Under the pieces are notes generated by a model. That model did not search any database. It was given only the letters and a program-made list of their open reading frames with translations, and was not told the origin of the DNA. A program made the translations under genes and the position numbers. 64,000 nucleotides of DNA from Nguyenibacter vanlangensis (GTDB lineage Bacteria; Pseudomonadota; Alphaproteobacteria; Acetobacterales; Acetobacteraceae), in NCBI RefSeq assembly GCF_038719015.1, contig NZ_CP152276.1, forward strand, positions 3,112,001-3,176,000, in the 5' to 3' direction. Numbering within the stretch: position 1 is the first letter of the stretch; each line of letters opens with the position of its first letter. Positions 62,264 to 64,000 of the stretch are shown piece after piece.

Positions 62264-62712
62264 TACTCGATGATGGCCAGGGCTTCGCCGAATTCGACCG
62301 GATCGCCCGATGCGACCAGCAGCCGGGTCAGCGTGCCGGCACGGGGCGCCCTGATCTGGTTGAAGGTCTTCATCGCCTCGATCAGCATCAGGGTCTGGCC
62401 GGCGGCGACGCTCTGCCCCTCGGTCACGAAGGGGGGCGAGCCCGGATCGGGCGTCAGATAGGCCACGCCGACCATCGGGCTGGTCACGGCGCCCGGGTGC
62501 TTGGCCGGATCGGCCGGCGCCGCGGCGGTGGCGGCGGCAACGGGGGCCGCGGCGACGGGTGCGGCCGGCACGGCATGGACCTGCGGCGCGGCGGCGCGGG
62601 CCACGCGGATCCGGTTGTCTTTCTCCGCGATCTCGATCTCGGTCAGGCCGGTTTCGGTCAGAATGTCAGCCAATGCCCGAATGGCATCCGCGTCCACGAG
62701 CAGTCGGCTCAT
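62263..62712 (-). CDS. accB: Acetyl-CoA carboxylase biotin carboxyl carrier protein
   Basis: The 149-residue AccB carries biotin on the Lys in [13 protein letters not shown]. It has an N-terminal helical part ([25 protein letters not shown] in blocks), a flexible Ala/Pro linker and the biotinyl domain starting [23 protein letters not shown] 62712 overlaps the aroQ stop by 4 bp. It is the middle gene of the aroQ-accB-accC operon. Confidence 0.97.
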
Positions 62713-63164
62713 CGATCGTCCTCGTTCAGAATCAAATCCGTCATCGCCTGAAGCGCCAGCGCATAGCCCTGTACTCCCAGGCCGCAGATGACGCCCACGG
62801 CGGCGCGGGAGCAATAGGTGTGGTGGCGGAATTCCTCGCGCCGATGAATGTTGGAAATGTGCACCTCGATCACCGGCAGGTCCACAGCCAGCAGCGCGTC
62901 GAGCAGCGCGATCGAGCTATGGCCGTAGGCGGCCGGGTTGATCACGATGCCCTGCGCGCGGTTGCGGCATTCCTGCACCCATGACACCAGCTCGCCCTCG
63001 CCGTTGGTCTGGCGGAAGTCGATGGCGACATCCAGGCGCTCGGCGGCCTGGATGCAGATCTGCTCCACGTCGTCCAGGGTCGCGCGACCATAGACTTCGG
63101 GCTGGCGCAGTCCGAGCATGTTGAGGTTGGGTCCGTTCAGGACCGCGATCAGAGGGCGCACCAT
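62709..63164 (-). CDS. aroQ: Type II 3-dehydroquinate dehydratase
   Basis: AroQ converts 3-dehydroquinate to 3-dehydroshikimate in aromatic amino-acid synthesis. The 151-residue protein begins RPLIAVLNGPNLNMLGLRQPEVYG with the catalytic Tyr, then INPAAYGHSSIALLDAL and EVHISNIHRREEFRHHTYCSRAAVGVI with the catalytic His. ATG 63164 is chosen because the conserved region starts there; the longer frame to 63317 is not. It heads the aroQ-accB-accC operon, a common alphaproteobacterial order. Confidence 0.97.
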   Translation of the reverse strand: MVRPLIAVLNGPNLNMLGLRQPEVYGRATLDDVEQICIQAAERLDVAIDFRQTNGEGELVSWVQECRNRAQGIVINPAAYGHSSIALLDALLAVDLPVIEVHISNIHRREEFRHHTYCSRAAVGVICGLGVQGYALALQAMTDLILNEDDR

Positions 63165-63492
63165 GGTGACAGGCGCCGTAGCACGAGTGTCCCATCCTTC
63201 CAAGAGAATGATGGCGGCCGCGCCCCCGCCCGCCGCGCGGGACGGCCCGGGCGGCCCCGAACGGCTCCGGAGAGGCGTCGGAGGCACGCCAATAATGACG
63301 GCCAAAAATTGCCACATTTGCCCGCATAGCTACTGAATCGACGGCAGGAATGCGGGTCAGGCCGGGGAAGAACTCGGGGCTGATCCGGTCCCTGGGGAAC
63401 TTTCGGGACGAAAAAGCCTTGAATTATCTGCCGTACGATTATTGTATGGCCAATCGTTACTGGCTGGATGATCGAACAGGATTGGACGCGGT

Positions 63493-64000
63493 TTGCAACA
63501 GGCACGGAAAGAGCGACGGATAGGATCGGGGGGACGGGCGCTGATCGCGCTGGCCTGCCTGTTCGCCTTCGCCTCGGCCGCCTGTGGCCGCGAAGCGACA
63601 GCGGGCACGGAAAACGCGGCGCCGAACGCGGCTCCCGTCGTCGATGCCGCGCCGGCCTCGGCGGATGCCCCGGTCTCGAGGGACAGCGGGCATCCGGTGA
63701 CGGCCTGGGCGGCCTCGGTGCGGGCCGCGCTGGCGCGCCGGTCCCACCGCCTGGCCCTCGCGGGTCAGTCGGCCCTGGCCTGGTCCGAGAAGGGGGTCGC
63801 AAGCTGGTACGGCCATCTGCGCCAGCCCCATCGCACCTCGTCGGGCCGCAATTTCGATCCGCGCGCGCTGACGGCGGCCCATCCGACCCTGCCGATGGGC
63901 ACGCGAATCCTGGTCCGGTCCGAGGATACCGGCCGGTCGGTGGTGGTGACGGTGAATGATCGCGGGCCGTTCGTGGGACGGCGGGTCATCGACCTGTCGC
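63493..64000 (+). CDS. RlpA-like septal-ring lytic transglycosylase lipoprotein (3' end outside window)
   Basis: A TTG start at 63493 after an in-frame stop at 63469 and an AACAGGA site gives a lipoprotein signal with a lipobox (SAAC, Cys31). An Ala/Pro-rich spacer follows. Then the double-psi beta-barrel begins: GVASWYGHLRQPHRTSSGRNFDP, PTLPMGTRILVRSED and VTVNDRGPFVGRRVIDLS (blocks), which is RlpA-family sequence. RlpA cuts naked glycan strands at the septum. A C-terminal SPOR domain would lie beyond the window. Confidence 0.85.
   Translation, partial: MQQARKERRIGSGGRALIALACLFAFASAACGREATAGTENAAPNAAPVVDAAPASADAPVSRDSGHPVTAWAASVRAALARRSHRLALAGQSALAWSEKGVASWYGHLRQPHRTSSGRNFDPRALTAAHPTLPMGTRILVRSEDTGRSVVVTVNDRGPFVGRRVIDLS

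Overview
The window is a very GC-rich, gene-dense chromosomal segment of an alphaproteobacterium. The gene content fits an acetic-acid bacterium (Acetobacteraceae, Gluconacetobacter-like). Pointers are the alphaproteobacterial-type small families (DUF3126, DUF2939), divergent mutY and DUF721/dciA, a NodT-type RND outer-membrane lipoprotein, pdxA-pdxJ coupling and a periplasmic trehalase. The genus is inference; no rRNA or other phylogenetic marker was available. Almost all of it reads as core chromosome. No rRNA, phage, insertion sequence or CRISPR array was seen.

Layout. 1-3.9 kb: tail of a 2OG-Fe(II) oxygenase, then ETF-ubiquinone oxidoreductase with etfB-etfA. 4-12.4 kb: a MATE exporter, a TetR regulator and a divergent RND efflux operon (adaptor, pump, outer-membrane factor) ending at a strong terminator; two tandem palindromes lie in the regulator/pump gap. 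12.4-15.2 kb: LOG protein, XRE regulator, a small hypothetical gene, an orphan transcription unit (possible sRNA and/or small ORF), and a DUF1275 membrane protein. 15.3-19.3 kb (minus): pyruvate kinase, SH3 protein, and a DsrE protein coupled to a MoeB/ThiF-type E1 enzyme. 19.5-22 kb: small exported or unknown proteins. 22-28 kb (minus): ftsK and an RluA-family synthase, then puuD-like, rluB-like and rsmD. 28-36 kb: tiny lipoprotein, tadA, HtrA protease, threonine aldolase, folD plus a short MTHFR-like gene, M1 peptidase. 36-39.8 kb: Nudix hydrolase, MFS, second LOG protein, tRNA-Pro(CGG), and an AT-richer Phd/PemK-type toxin-antitoxin locus with its own promoter and operator. 39.9-48 kb: exported amidohydrolase, Asp/Asn hydroxylase-like protein, two Gly/His/Trp/Tyr-rich exported proteins, ferrochelatase, mutY/dciA. 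47.5-53 kb: trpF, pyrF, lapA, an M20 peptidase and pdxA-pdxJ. 53-64 kb: tldD, treA overlapping ctaA, TVP38, a Bcr/CflA-type MFS, apt, the aroQ-accB-accC operon, and the start of an rlpA-like lipoprotein gene cut by the window end.

Functional themes are electron transfer from flavoprotein dehydrogenases, drug export, RNA modification, envelope quality control, one-carbon, pyridoxal phosphate, heme and fatty-acid precursor synthesis. The least ordinary parts are the 14.2-14.5 kb orphan transcription unit, the toxin-antitoxin locus beside tRNA-Pro, the tandem palindromes of the RND locus, the coupled MoeB-DsrE pair, the long perfect hairpin at 28.0 kb, and the treA reading frame that runs antisense through the end of ctaA.
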